Translations under genes and position numbers: made by a program
NCBI GenBank assembly: GCA_036652815.1
Contig: JAVVVE010000001.1
Coordinates: 1 to 64,000, forward strand
DNA length: 64,000 bases
Source of the DNA: SZUA-378 sp036652815
Lineage (GTDB): Bacteria; Bacillota; Clostridia; Lachnospirales; Lachnospiraceae
Direction of reading: 5' to 3'
Part shown: piece by piece, positions 63,842 through 64,000 of the stretch
Numbering within the stretch: position 1 is the stretch's first letter
Layout: each line of letters opens with the position of its first letter
The notes under the pieces: generated by a model
Seen by the model: the letters and a program-made list of their open reading frames with translations, nothing else
Database searches by the model: none
What the model was told of the DNA's origin: nothing

Positions 63842-64000
63842 TTACTCTTCTGCCTCTTCCAATACTGTCGGTGTCTGATTCTCAATATCCTGTTTGATTT
63901 TCACTCTTGAGCGTTCCATTTGTTCGCACCACTGTGTATAAGCAGTATCCCAGCTGTGATAAGCGGCATCTCCTCTTTTATCTGCAAAAGTATAATGTTT
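63842..64000 (-). CDS. C-terminal end of an unidentified gene (cut by right edge)
   Basis: The visible 52 codons end in NQTPTVLEEAEE and TAA (63844-63842), preceded by CEQMERSRVKIKQD. I do not recognise the family from this piece. It lies 19 nt upstream of AsnB and probably belongs to the same operon. Confidence 0.45.
   Translation of the reverse strand, partial: KHYTFADKRGDAAYHSWDTAYTQWCEQMERSRVKIKQDIENQTPTVLEEAEE

Noticed and set aside
1..64000. tRNA, rRNA, riboswitch or CRISPR arrays
   Set aside because: No cloverleaf, conserved rRNA segment or spaced repeat array could be recognised by reading either strand.

Overview
The window is almost entirely one very large surface-polysaccharide (capsule/exopolysaccharide/teichoic-type glycan) biosynthesis locus, read leftward on the minus strand from beyond the right edge (64000) down to a rho-independent terminator at 709-737. 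Strong GGAGG-type ribosome-binding sites, low GC, GTG/TTG starts and families such as DUF6020 and PTPS-related membrane proteins point to a low-GC Gram-positive Clostridia host, probably Lachnospiraceae (inference; no rRNA or housekeeping marker is present). Only one real gene inside the locus is on the plus strand (37382-38539).

Layout, in order of coordinates. 1-740: mobile-element debris, with the start of an IS21 transposase running off the left edge, an IS66 transposase tail with its terminal repeat, and a terminator. 794-1506: an ASCH-domain gene and a truncated neighbour. 1508-7884: glycosyltransferases of GT32, GT2, GT4 and GT61 types and a large PTPS-related membrane protein. 7947-10861: CDP-sugar genes (RfbH, RfbF and an aberrant RfbF paralogue) behind a good promoter at 10938-10966. 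11188-22530: a conspicuously AT-rich block with a methyltransferase, a Wzx flippase, a GtrB/DPM1-like GT, a sugar aminotransferase, an acyltransferase, a VOC protein carrying a G10 tract, an FkbH-like enzyme, an acyl carrier protein, two radical-SAM paralogues with an N-terminal SPASM-like region, and a GT2 sharing their C-terminal module. 22539-26390: an SDR enzyme, the remnant of a second TPP enzyme, an intact TPP enzyme and a DRE-TIM aldolase. 26469-28448: a polytopic membrane protein. 28465-37257: a nonulosonic acid (sialic/legionaminic-type) pathway with CMP-transferase, two Gfo/Idh oxidoreductases, NeuC, NeuB, NeuD/PglD, PtmE and LegB, capped by a sialyltransferase-like gene. 38475-63822: acyltransferase 3, many glycosyltransferases, two PglK-type ABC flippases, the initiating phosphoglycosyltransferase, a Wzy-like polymerase, GT-C-type membrane proteins, fucosyltransferase-like proteins and AsnB.

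How the genes may work together (inference). The polyprenyl-phosphate glycosylphosphotransferase (48044-49465) starts the lipid-linked repeat; cytoplasmic GT2/GT4/GT11/GT17/GT32/GT61 enzymes extend it; Wzx and/or the two ABC proteins flip it; the Wzy-like protein polymerises it; the GtrB-like GT and the GT-C-type proteins may add side groups outside the membrane. Three special-sugar modules feed it: a nonulosonic acid, a CDP-3,6-dideoxyhexose that may be extended by the TPP enzyme into a branched-chain sugar, and an aminosugar that may be acylated from an ACP-bound acid made by FkbH. Several steps expected for these pathways (rfbG/ddhB, ddhD, legC, rmlA/rmlB, chain-length kinase genes) are not in the window.

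The best candidates for something undescribed are the permuted SPASM/radical-SAM pair with its FkbH-ACP neighbours, the TPP enzyme plus aldolase plus RfbH branched-sugar route, and the LegB-based nonulosonate pathway that lacks the LegC aminotransferase.
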